Positions 1 through 5,855 of a DNA stretch of 5,855 nucleotides are shown here, in pieces; positions within the stretch are counted from its first letter, which is position 1; every line of letters starts with the position of its first letter. Source of the DNA: an uncultured Clostridia bacterium. GTDB lineage: Bacteria > Bacillota > Clostridia > Christensenellales > Borkfalkiaceae. The stretch spans positions 1-5,855 of the forward strand of contig CANPYD010000067.1 in NCBI GenBank assembly GCA_947587775.1. The letters run 5' to 3'. The notes under the pieces are model-generated. The model was not told the origin of the DNA, made no database searches, and saw nothing but the letters and a program-made list of their open reading frames with translations. A program made the translations under genes and the position numbers.

Positions 1-2
1 CG

Positions 3-2486
3 GAACGGGTCTATCCCATCGCTTCCCGCTGCGGCGTGTTTGCGAAGTCGGACATCCAGCCCCTTCTCAACCAAGGGGCGAAGAAGAGCGATATCGCCGC
101 CTCGATCTTCCGCGCCGTCGTCGATCAGACCGTCTCGGGCCTTGCGCAGGGGCGCAGGATCAAGGGGAAAGTCCTCTTTTTAGGCGGCCCGCTCTACTTC
201 CTGAAAGGGCTCCGCAAGGCGTTCAAAGAGACGCTCGGGCTCGACGATGAACATGCGGTATTCCCCGACAATGCTCCCTGTTTCATGTCGATCGGGGCAG
301 CCATGTACGCAAAGAGCGTCAAGGAAGAGACGCTCGAAACGATCGAAGCCCGCCTTTCCGCCTCGGGCGACGGGGCGAATATCGCGGTGGGACAGCCCCT
401 CTTTTCGTCCAAGGAAGAATACAACGAATTTATCCGCCGTCACTCGAAGAGCGATCTCCCGTTCAGGGATATCCACAGTTACGAGGGGGAAGCGTACCTC
501 GGCATCGACTCGGGCTCGACGACGACGAAACTCATGCTCATCACGCCCGAAAACGAGATCCTGTGGTCGCACTACCAGTCCAACAACGGGCAGCCGCTCG
601 ACATCGTCGTAAATCAACTGCGCGGACTCTATTCCCTTACCAAGGACAAGATCGTCATCCGCGGCGCGTGCGTGACGGGGTACGGCGAGGACATGATGAA
701 AGCGGCGCTCAAGATTGATTACGGCATCGTCGAGACGATGGCGCATTTCAAGGCGGCGCTCCATTTCAACCCCGATGTGGATTTCATCATCGACATCGGC
801 GGGCAGGACATCAAGTGTTTCAAGGTGAAAAACCGCGCCATTGACTCCATTATGCTCAACGAGGCGTGTTCCTCGGGCTGCGGTTCCTTCATCCAGACCT
901 TCGCCAAGGCGATGGGGATGGAGATCGAGGAGTTCTCGCGGCTCGGGCTCTTTGCAAAGCGCCCCGTGGAGCTCGGCTCGCGCTGCACGGTGTTCATGAA
1001 TAGCTCCGTGAAGCAGGCGCAGAAGGAGGGGGCGAGCGTCGAGGACATCTCGGCGGGGCTCTCCTCATCCATTGTAAAAAATGCAATTTATAAGGTCATC
1101 CGCGCGCGGACGCCCGAAGAGCTCGGCAGTCACATCGTCGTGCAGGGGGGAACCTTCCTCAATGACGCGGTGCTGCGTTCCTTCGAAAAGGAGACGGGGA
1201 AGGAAGTCGTCCGTCCCGCGATCGCGGGGCTCATGGGCGCGTTCGGCGCGGCGCTCTATGCAAAAGAGAATACGCCGCGGGAGAAGCTCATCTCCGACCT
1301 TCTCACCGAAGCGGAGCTTGCGGGCTTTACATACGCTTCCCGCTCCGTCAACTGCGGCGGGTGCACCTCCCATTGCAACGTCAATATCCTTACCTTCTCG
1401 GACGGAAGAAGATATATCTCCGGCAACAAGTGCGAGCGCGGCGCGGGACTCAAAGTCAAAAAGGACGTGCCCGACATCTATGCCTACAAATACCAAAAGC
1501 TCCTCTCCCTTCCTTCCCATACCGAACATCCCCGCGCGAAGGTGGGGCTTCCCGTCCAGCTCGTCATGTTTGAACAGCTTCCCCTGTGGGTCGGCTTTTT
1601 CGAGACGTGCGGGTTCGAAGTCGTCCTCTCCGAAAAGAGTTCGAGGGAGCTCTATTTCAAGGGACAGCATACCGTCGCGAGCGACACCGCATGCTATCCC
1701 GCCAAGCTCATGCACGGGCACATCGAAAGCCTTCTCGACAGCGGCGTCGATTTCATCTTTTATCCCTGCGAGAGCTATAATTTAGACGAGCACGACAGCG
1801 TGAACCATTACAACTGCCCCGTCGTCGCCTATTATCCCGAGCTCTTGAAGGCAAACAACGAGCGGCTGAACGCCGAGAACTTCATCATGCCCTATCTCGA
1901 TCTCAATGACGAGAAAACGGCGGTGAAAGCGCTCGGCAAGGCCCTTCAAAGATACCGTCTTCCCGCATCCCTCATCAAAAAGGGACTGCGCGAAGGGCTC
2001 GCCCGCCTCGCCGCCTTCCACCGGGATGTGGTAAACGAGGGGAAAAAGATCCTCGCGAATGCGGAGAGGGACGGCAAACAGGTCGTGATCCTCGCGGGCA
2101 GACCCTACCATGTCGACCCCGAGATCAATCACGGCATCAACAAATTGCTCGGCTCGCTCGATCTTGCGGTGCTCTCCGAGGACGCCGTCTTTGAGGAAGG
2201 CAATCTTGTCAAAGTCAACGTGCTCAACCAGTGGACGTACCATGCGAGGCTGTACCGGGCGGCGGAGTTCGCGACGAGGCATCAGAACGTCAATCTCGTC
2301 CAGCTCGTCTCCTTCGGCTGCGGCATCGACGCGATCACGACGGACGAAGTGCGCGCCATCCTCGAAAAGAGCGGCAAGCTCTATACGCAGATCAAGATCG
2401 ACGAGATCACGGGACTCGGCGTTGTGAAGATCCGTCTCCGCTCCATGCTTGCGGCGATCGAGGAACAGCAAAGGAGGGAATCATGA
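3..2486 (+). CDS. 2-hydroxyacyl-CoA dehydratase activase, long multidomain type (5' end outside window)
   Basis: The reading frame is open from the window edge, so the N-terminus is missing; 827 residues are visible (numbered from base 3). Proteins of this BcrAD/BadFG/HgdC family couple ATP hydrolysis to injection of a low-potential electron into a partner Fe-S dehydratase or reductase in the cytoplasm. Residues 1 to about 100 are the end of a first ASKHA domain (LGGPL at 60-64). A full second ASKHA domain starts at about 165 with the phosphate loop DSGSTTTK, then DIGGQDIK. Cys289 (NEACSSGCG) and Cys328 (SRCTVF) match the two [4Fe-4S] ligands of HgdC, with the same spacing of 39. A Cys knuckle follows (451, 454, 458, 477), then a DUF2229-like domain (about 513-635, with DTACYPAK at Cys564) and a C-terminal domain starting near 690 with LAGRPYHVDPEINHG. 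Relatives that I recall are about 1400 residues long and continue into what is here the next gene. An internal GTG at base 36 is not a credible start because conserved sequence precedes it. The family is secure; the physiological partner is unknown. Confidence 0.93.
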   Translation, partial: ERVYPIASRCGVFAKSDIQPLLNQGAKKSDIAASIFRAVVDQTVSGLAQGRRIKGKVLFLGGPLYFLKGLRKAFKETLGLDDEHAVFPDNAPCFMSIGAAMYAKSVKEETLETIEARLSASGDGANIAVGQPLFSSKEEYNEFIRRHSKSDLPFRDIHSYEGEAYLGIDSGSTTTKLMLITPENEILWSHYQSNNGQPLDIVVNQLRGLYSLTKDKIVIRGACVTGYGEDMMKAALKIDYGIVETMAHFKAALHFNPDVDFIIDIGGQDIKCFKVKNRAIDSIMLNEACSSGCGSFIQTFAKAMGMEIEEFSRLGLFAKRPVELGSRCTVFMNSSVKQAQKEGASVEDISAGLSSSIVKNAIYKVIRARTPEELGSHIVVQGGTFLNDAVLRSFEKETGKEVVRPAIAGLMGAFGAALYAKENTPREKLISDLLTEAELAGFTYASRSVNCGGCTSHCNVNILTFSDGRRYISGNKCERGAGLKVKKDVPDIYAYKYQKLLSLPSHTEHPRAKVGLPVQLVMFEQLPLWVGFFETCGFEVVLSEKSSRELYFKGQHTVASDTACYPAKLMHGHIESLLDSGVDFIFYPCESYNLDEHDSVNHYNCPVVAYYPELLKANNERLNAENFIMPYLDLNDEKTAVKALGKALQRYRLPASLIKKGLREGLARLAAFHRDVVNEGKKILANAERDGKQVVILAGRPYHVDPEINHGINKLLGSLDLAVLSEDAVFEEGNLVKVNVLNQWTYHARLYRAAEFATRHQNVNLVQLVSFGCGIDAITTDEVRAILEKSGKLYTQIKIDEITGLGVVKIRLRSMLAAIEEQQRRES
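2471..2477 (+). promoter_or_regulatory. Strong ribosome-binding site for the second gene
   Basis: AAGGAGG lies inside the last codons of the activase gene, 5 nt before the ATG at 2483. It is the best Shine-Dalgarno match near any start in the window. It favours 2483 over the in-frame ATG at 2642, which has no such site. With the ATGA overlap it implies translational coupling of genes 1 and 2. Confidence 0.85.
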
Positions 2487-3847
2487 GAACGCATTCTTGC
2501 CCTCCCCCTGCGTCGGGGAAGGGGTATACTTCTTGCCCTCCCCCTGCGTCAGGGGGAGGGGTAGGGGAGGGGGTCCGCCCTCAAACGCAGTCCCCCGATA
2601 CCGTCGATTTCACCGACAATTATCCCCGTTTCACTCCCGGGATGAAGGAGACGTACACCATCCTCGTGCCGGACATGCTCCCGTGGCATTTCGATCTTTT
2701 GATCCACGTCATGCGGCGGGAGGGGTACCATGTCGACGTTTTGCATAACGAGGGGCGCGAGGTCATCGACGAAGGGCTCAAACACGTGCATAACGACACC
2801 TGTTTCCCCGCGCTGTGCGTCATCGGGCAATATCTCGACGCCCTGAAAAGCGGCAAATACGATCCCGACAAGACGGCAGTGCTCATCACGCAGTCGGGCG
2901 GCGGGTGCAGGGCGAGCAACTATGTCCCGCTCATCCGCAAGGCGCTCAAAGCGGAGTTTCCGAATGTCCCCGTGCTCTCTCTGAACTTTTCGGGACTCGA
3001 AAAGGGGAACGGGCTGGAACTCAATTTAGGCTTTTTGCTCCGTCTCGGGTATTCGATCTTCTACGGCGATCTCATCATGAGCTGTTTCAACCAGACAAAG
3101 CCGTATGAAAACAACGACGGGGACAGCGCAAAGGCACGCGTCAAGTGCGTGGAGGAGATCAAAAAAGCGCTCGACGGCGGAAAGTACAAGAAGCTCAAGC
3201 GCTATGTGAATTTCATTTTGGAAACCTTCGCGGCGGTGCCCGTCACGCGGCGGAAGAAGGTGAAAGTCGGCATCGTGGGGGAGATCTACGTGAAATATTC
3301 CCCGCTCGGGAATTCCCATCTCGAGGATTTCCTTCTGCAAGAGGACTGCGAGCCCGTCGTGCCCGCCCTGATGGATTTTATCCTCTATTGCGTCATCAAC
3401 AACGTCAACGACGCCAAGCTGTACGGCAAAAACAAGAAATCTGCGATCGTTTTTAGATACGTCTATCATTATCTCTACGGCAGGCAAAAGAAGATCATCG
3501 CCCTCACGAAGAAACACGGCGTCTACGAGCCCCTGCACGATTTCGAACATCTGCGCAGATGTGCGGATAAGGTCATCAACCAAGGGGTCAAGATGGGGGA
3601 GGGCTGGCTCATTCCCGCCGAGATGGCGGCGCTCGCCGAGACGGGGACGGACAACATCGTCTGCGCCCAGCCGTTCGGGTGCCTGCCCAACCATATCGCC
3701 GGCAAGGGGGCGATCCGCGTCCTCAAAGAGCTTTACAAGAACGAGAACATCGTCCCCGTGGATTACGACCCTTCGGCAACCAAAGTCAACCAGGAAAACC
3801 GCATCAAACTGATGCTTGCAACGGCAAGAGAAAATTTGGGAATGTGA
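2483..3847 (+). CDS. Acyl-CoA dehydratase activase-related protein (HgdB/D-component-like), with repeat-derived N-terminus
   Basis: A 454-residue protein resembling the C-terminal third of long fused dehydratase activases and, more distantly, the D component of 2-hydroxyglutaryl-CoA dehydratase. Family-like sequence begins at about residues 43-57 (DFTDNYPRFTPGMKETYTIL) and runs to the end. Candidate cluster-binding cysteines lie in conserved-looking motifs: Cys107 and Cys112 (HNDTCFPALC), Cys142 (GGGCRASNY), Cys394 and Cys400 (VCAQPFGCLPNH). The end carries DYDPSATKVNQENRIKLML. The likely role is an Fe-S partner or electron acceptor of the preceding activase; the reaction is unknown. The ATG overlaps the previous stop (ATGA) and has a strong ribosome-binding site. 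Residues 4 to about 34 are unusual: they encode two copies of a Cys-Pro-Pro-Pro-Ala-Ser-Gly motif and a Gly/Val/Glu run, derived from a nucleotide repeat. The ATG at 2642 (residue 54) would give a conventional N-terminus but lacks a ribosome-binding site. Confidence 0.88.
   Translation: MRTHSCPPPASGKGYTSCPPPASGGGVGEGVRPQTQSPDTVDFTDNYPRFTPGMKETYTILVPDMLPWHFDLLIHVMRREGYHVDVLHNEGREVIDEGLKHVHNDTCFPALCVIGQYLDALKSGKYDPDKTAVLITQSGGGCRASNYVPLIRKALKAEFPNVPVLSLNFSGLEKGNGLELNLGFLLRLGYSIFYGDLIMSCFNQTKPYENNDGDSAKARVKCVEEIKKALDGGKYKKLKRYVNFILETFAAVPVTRRKKVKVGIVGEIYVKYSPLGNSHLEDFLLQEDCEPVVPALMDFILYCVINNVNDAKLYGKNKKSAIVFRYVYHYLYGRQKKIIALTKKHGVYEPLHDFEHLRRCADKVINQGVKMGEGWLIPAEMAALAETGTDNIVCAQPFGCLPNHIAGKGAIRVLKELYKNENIVPVDYDPSATKVNQENRIKLMLATARENLGM
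2494..2580 (+). repeat. Tandem palindromic C/G-run repeat inside the start of the second gene
   Basis: Two direct copies start at 2494 and 2530, offset by 36 nt. Their first 21 bases are identical (TTCTTGCCCTCCCCCTGCGT plus C); after that they diverge through a small indel. The second copy holds a perfect 11-bp stem: CCCTCCCCCTG at 2536-2546 pairs with CAGGGGGAGGG at 2550-2560 around a CGT loop. The first copy forms only an imperfect version. The offset is a multiple of three, so the duplication adds exactly 12 codons without shifting the frame. C/G-run hairpins of this kind resemble dispersed intergenic repeats of many bacterial genomes; assignment to a named family cannot be made here. Confidence 0.82.
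2552..2573 (+). other. Four-tract G-quadruplex motif on the coding strand
   Basis: The pattern is G5-A-G4-TA-G4-A-G5: four G tracts of at least four bases with loops of 1, 2 and 1 nt. It lies 67 nt after the last base of the ATG at 2483, so it would be present in the mRNA. It partly overlaps the right arm of the 2536-2560 hairpin, so the two structures would compete. The motif is seen directly; folding and any effect on translation are inferred. Confidence 0.7.
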
Positions 3848-3851
3848 CCAT

Positions 3852-5105
3852 ATGGATCATTTCGACGACTATCTGAACATCCTCGGCGAAGAGCTCCTGC
3901 CCGCGACGGGCTGTACGGAGCCCGTCGCCGTCGCCTACGCTGCGGCGCTCGCACGGCAGACGCTGGGGGAGATCCCCCTGCGCGCCGAGATCTCCGTCAG
4001 CGGGAATATCCTCAAAAACGTCAAGAGCGTCATCGTTCCCGGTACGGGCGGGCTCAAAGGGGTTGCGGCGGCAGTCGCGGCGGGGATCGTCGCGGGGGAC
4101 GCAGCGCAGGAGCTCGACGTCCTCTCATCGCTCACCGATGAGGACAGGGCGAAGATCAAAGACTATCTGTATACCGTCCCGATCACCGTCGGCAGGGCGG
4201 CGGGGAAGTGCGTTTTCGACATCGGTGTGCGGGTCTTTTCGGCGGAAGGGTCGGCGTTTGTGCGGATCGAGGGAAAGCACACCAACGTTGTGGCGGTCGA
4301 AAAAGACGGAAAACGGGTGAAATGCGGGAAGCTGTGCAGGGAACACGCCTGCGGCAGGAAGCTCACCGTTGCCGACATCGTGCGCTTTGCGGACGGAGTT
4401 GAAATCCAAAAAATCGAGCCGCTCATCGGGCGGCAGATCGAATATAATTTGGCCATCGCAAAGGAGGGGCTTGCGGGAGATTACGGAGCGCACATCGGCA
4501 GAGTGCTCCTCTCCGCATACGGCGAGAGCGTGCACAACCGCGCCAAGGCGTACGCGGCGGCGGGTTCGGACGCGAGGATGAACGGCTGTCCGCTTCCCGT
4601 CGTCATCGTCTCGGGGAGCGGAAACCAGGGGATCACGGCAAGCGTGCCCGTTGCGGTGTATGCAAGGGAGCTGAATGTCCCGCGCGAGAAGCTCATCCGT
4701 GCGGTTGCGCTCTCCGACCTCGTGACGATCCGCCTCAAAGACGGCATCGGACGGCTCTCCGCCTACTGCGGCGCGGTGAGCGCGGGGGTCGGCGCGGGCG
4801 CGGGCGTCTGCTATCTTCACGGCGGCGGGTATGACGAGATCGCGCATACCGTCGTCAACGCGCTTGCGATCGCGTCCGGGATCATCTGCGATGGCGCAAA
4901 ATCGAGCTGTGCCGCCAAGATCGCTTCCGCGGTGGATGCGGGGCTTTTAGGCTTTGAAATGTACCGCAGCGGCAGCCAGTTCTACGGCGGCGACGGGATC
5001 CTCGAAAGCGGCGTGGAGAACACCATCGACAATGTGAGCGACGTCGCCCGCGAGGGGATGCGCGGCACGGACGAGGAGATCATCAGGCTGATGCTGCGCT
5101 CCTGA
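3852..5105 (+). CDS. L-cysteine desulfidase family protein (CyuA/MJ1025-like)
   Basis: A 417-residue protein, about the usual family length. Characterised members (M. jannaschii MJ1025) use a [4Fe-4S] cluster to break L-cysteine into pyruvate, ammonia and sulfide; the fold is related to bacterial Fe-S L-serine dehydratases, so serine-type substrates cannot be excluded. The N-terminal signature ATGCTEPVAVAYA (Cys21) is present. GSGNQG is at 255-260, AYCGAV at Cys306 and IICDGAK at Cys346. Cys21, Cys306 and Cys346 are the likely cluster ligands; their spacing agrees with Cys25, Cys282 and Cys322 as I recall them for MJ1025. Extra cysteines occur at 120, 158, 162, 167, 246, 320 and 353. There is no signal peptide, so the protein should be cytoplasmic. 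The ATG at 3852 lies 4 nt after the preceding stop and has only a weak upstream GGGA, so translation probably relies on coupling. The family-like N-terminus supports this start over an upstream TTG at 3816. Confidence 0.93.
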   Translation: MDHFDDYLNILGEELLPATGCTEPVAVAYAAALARQTLGEIPLRAEISVSGNILKNVKSVIVPGTGGLKGVAAAVAAGIVAGDAAQELDVLSSLTDEDRAKIKDYLYTVPITVGRAAGKCVFDIGVRVFSAEGSAFVRIEGKHTNVVAVEKDGKRVKCGKLCREHACGRKLTVADIVRFADGVEIQKIEPLIGRQIEYNLAIAKEGLAGDYGAHIGRVLLSAYGESVHNRAKAYAAAGSDARMNGCPLPVVIVSGSGNQGITASVPVAVYARELNVPREKLIRAVALSDLVTIRLKDGIGRLSAYCGAVSAGVGAGAGVCYLHGGGYDEIAHTVVNALAIASGIICDGAKSSCAAKIASAVDAGLLGFEMYRSGSQFYGGDGILESGVENTIDNVSDVAREGMRGTDEEIIRLMLRS

Positions 5106-5109
5106 ACGC

Positions 5110-5487
5110 TTACAGAATGTTTTCGAGCGCGGGTTTGTACGTCCCCGGGAGACATCCCGAAAGATGGATGAGGATCTCGAGTTTGGGGAGCGCGAGGGCG
5201 TAATTTCCCTCTCCGATGAGCCGCACGGACTCCGCCATGTACTCGTCGATCCGCGTGATATCGTTATGGGGTATCCAGACATGGAGCCTCTCTTTTCTGT
5301 CTTCCCATCGATTTTGCACGACGCGGGCGTCTTCCACGCTCGCGTTTTTCGCGTCCGTTTTCTCGTAGAGGCTTTCAAGTTCCGTCCCGAAATCGGAGAA
5401 CTCTTTGTCCACAAAGTACCATTCGAAGACGGCCAGCCCGAAAAGCAACACCGCCGCCACTCCGATCGCCGTAAGAGATTTTACCAT
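5110..5487 (-). CDS. DUF4363 family small membrane-anchored protein
   Basis: A 125-residue protein. Residues about 5-26 form one hydrophobic segment (TAIGVAAVLLFGLAVFEWYF) after a short basic start, fitting a signal anchor. The rest is a charged, largely helical domain expected outside the membrane. Trp61 (QNRWEDRKERL), the PHNDITRIDEYM segment at 73-84 and YALALPKLEILIH at 96-108 match the pattern of DUF4363 proteins common in Clostridia. Their function is unknown. In other genomes they often sit beside a DUF421 membrane protein gene, but none is visible upstream here. The ATG at 5485-5487 has no good Shine-Dalgarno sequence. The gene converges on the L-cysteine desulfidase gene, with 4 nt between stop codons. 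An overlapping + strand frame (5164-5493) shows no recognisable family and is treated as a shadow. Confidence 0.82.
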   Translation of the reverse strand: MVKSLTAIGVAAVLLFGLAVFEWYFVDKEFSDFGTELESLYEKTDAKNASVEDARVVQNRWEDRKERLHVWIPHNDITRIDEYMAESVRLIGEGNYALALPKLEILIHLSGCLPGTYKPALENIL

Positions 5488-5516
5488 ATGTAATTTCGTT
5501 TCGCTCGATTTCTTTT

Positions 5517-5543
5517 GAGCTTGCGCCTTATCGGCGCGCGCTC
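5517..5543 (-). other. Stem-loop in the probable leader of the DUF4363 gene
   Basis: GAGCTTGCGCC (5517-5527) pairs with GGCGCGCGCTC (5533-5543) around a 5-nt loop. Nine of the 11 positions are Watson-Crick pairs, with one further G-T wobble and one mismatch. It sits 30 nt before the DUF4363 start codon on the - strand. No run of T follows on either strand, so it does not look like an intrinsic terminator. It could be a leader structure or part of a repeat. Confidence 0.5.
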
Positions 5544-5597
5544 ACAAATAAATCGCACGAGGGGTTAAGATTTTTGCCTTGTAATTACGATTCGGCC

Positions 5598-5690
5598 GTC
5601 CCTGTTCTGTTTCACAGGACATGAAGCCGAAGGGGTTCGGCAAATTGAGTGCGCTGCCGCAAAAGCGTGGTTTTGCTTCGCGCAGTAATT
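5598..5690. repeat. Cluster of three short palindromes
   Basis: Three hairpins follow one another closely. GTCCCTGT at 5598-5605 faces ACAGGAC at 5614-5620 (one base bulged). GCCGAA (5626-5631) and TTCGGC (5636-5641) form a perfect 6-bp stem with a GGGG loop. From 5643 to 5690 an imperfect palindrome is bounded by AATT at both ends, with GCGC and then GCAAAA/TTTTGC (5659-5664/5671-5676) nested inside. None is followed by a T run. The arrangement resembles dispersed intergenic repeats more than a regulatory site. Confidence 0.5.
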
Positions 5691-5699
5691 GGGAAAATT

Positions 5700-5809
5700 T
5701 CGTTCATTTCTTTGCTCGCCCCGCGAAAGGCCTACCCCCTTTGGGGGGAGGCTCCGCCGCAGGCGGTGGTGGGGGGGGATCTCGCGGGGCATCGAAAAGA
5801 AATGAACGA
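5700..5809. repeat. 110-bp inverted-repeat element with GC-rich core (MITE- or REP-like)
   Basis: The outer arms TCGTTCATTTCTTT (5700-5713) and AAAGAAATGAACGA (5796-5809) are perfect reverse complements of 14 bp. After a 4-5 nt unpaired stretch, GCCCCGCGA (5718-5726) pairs with TCGCGGGGC (5782-5790). The core has two further hairpins: CCCCC-TTT-GGGGG (from 5735) and CCGCC-GCA-GGCGG (5754-5766), then eight G in a row (5771-5778). No reading frame for a transposase is present. The C/G-run hairpin of the core is similar in style to the repeat inside the second gene. No target-site duplication is obvious. Confidence 0.75.
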
Positions 5810-5855
5810 GCGAACCTTCCCTGTGCATCAATCGGGTCACTCCGAACATCGCTTC

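Larger units (their letters stand above)
5488..5855. other. Gene-free region made of hairpins and an inverted-repeat element
   Basis: These 368 bases to the window edge hold no gene that I can support. The only long frame (- strand, 5565-5849) runs through palindromes and has no family-like sequence. The region contains, in order, hairpins at 5517-5543, 5598-5620, 5626-5641 and 5643-5690, then a larger inverted-repeat element at 5700-5809. I see no tRNA, rRNA or convincing promoter. A promoter for the - strand DUF4363 gene should lie here, but no clear -35/-10 pair stands out. Confidence 0.7.

Noticed and set aside
1065..1721. Long - strand frame within the activase (likewise 1782-2471, 3026-3694 and 4125-4847)
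   Set aside because: These are antisense shadows of well-supported + strand genes, caused by the GC-rich codon use; their translations have no recognisable motifs.
2231..2482. An upstream start at 2231 for the second gene
   Set aside because: This stretch is the +2 shadow of the activase coding sequence and has no family-like residues; the strong ribosome-binding site points to 2483.
36..2486. GTG at 36 as the true start of the activase
   Set aside because: The frame is open to the window edge and the 11 codons before it (ERVYPIASRCG) read as conserved family sequence, so the gene is truncated by the window.
2494..2565. CRISPR-like array from the two direct copies
   Set aside because: There are only two copies, with no spacer of regular length; they are adjacent and inside a coding gene.
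3816..3851. TTG at 3816 as the start of the desulfidase
   Set aside because: The added 12 residues lie in the end of gene 2 and are not family-like; MDHFDDYLNILGEELLPATG at 3852 fits the usual N-terminus.
5164..5493. + strand frame of 109 codons opposite the DUF4363 gene
   Set aside because: The - strand product has a membrane anchor and DUF4363 pattern; the + strand translation shows no recognisable family pattern.
5626..5641. Intrinsic terminator at the perfect 6-bp stem
   Set aside because: No T run follows on either strand and no gene ends nearby.
5565..5849. - strand frame of 94 codons in the terminal region
   Set aside because: It reads through several palindromes and the inverted-repeat element; the low-complexity translation looks like translated repeat.

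Overview
The window suggests an anaerobic, fairly GC-rich Clostridia-type (Firmicutes) bacterium. The evidence is oxygen-sensitive Fe-S protein families typical of amino-acid fermenters, a DUF4363 protein, a perfect AAGGAGG ribosome-binding site, and hairpin-rich C/G-run repeats between and inside genes. No finer assignment can be made from the sequence alone.

Layout. From the left edge to about 5105, three genes lie head to tail on the + strand with almost no space between them. (1) A 5'-truncated, very long 2-hydroxyacyl-CoA dehydratase activase: the end of a first ASKHA ATPase domain, a complete second ASKHA domain with both cluster cysteines, a Cys-rich knuckle, a DUF2229-like domain and a C-terminal domain. 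(2) A separate activase-related/dehydratase D-component-like protein that overlaps gene 1 by the ATGA arrangement. (3) An L-cysteine desulfidase family protein starting 4 nt after gene 2. A convergent - strand gene for a small membrane-anchored DUF4363 protein ends only 4 nt from gene 3. The last 368 bases (5488-5855) hold no convincing gene. They contain a chain of hairpins and a 110-bp inverted-repeat element with a GC-rich core.

How the genes may work together. Activases of this family use ATP to drive a low-potential electron from a [4Fe-4S] cluster into a partner Fe-S protein. In many relatives, as I recall them, the content of genes 1 and 2 forms one polypeptide of about 1400 residues; here it is split into two translationally coupled genes. 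L-cysteine desulfidase releases sulfide, pyruvate and ammonia from cysteine and is itself an Fe-S enzyme. A link to cluster supply or cysteine catabolism is plausible but only inferred. No dehydratase catalytic subunit is visible in the window.

The most unusual point is the junction of genes 1 and 2. The first roughly 35-45 codons of gene 2 are a tandemly duplicated, palindromic C/G-run repeat that stays in frame. It adds a Pro/Gly-rich N-terminal extension and places a strong four-tract G-quadruplex motif in the mRNA just after the start codon.
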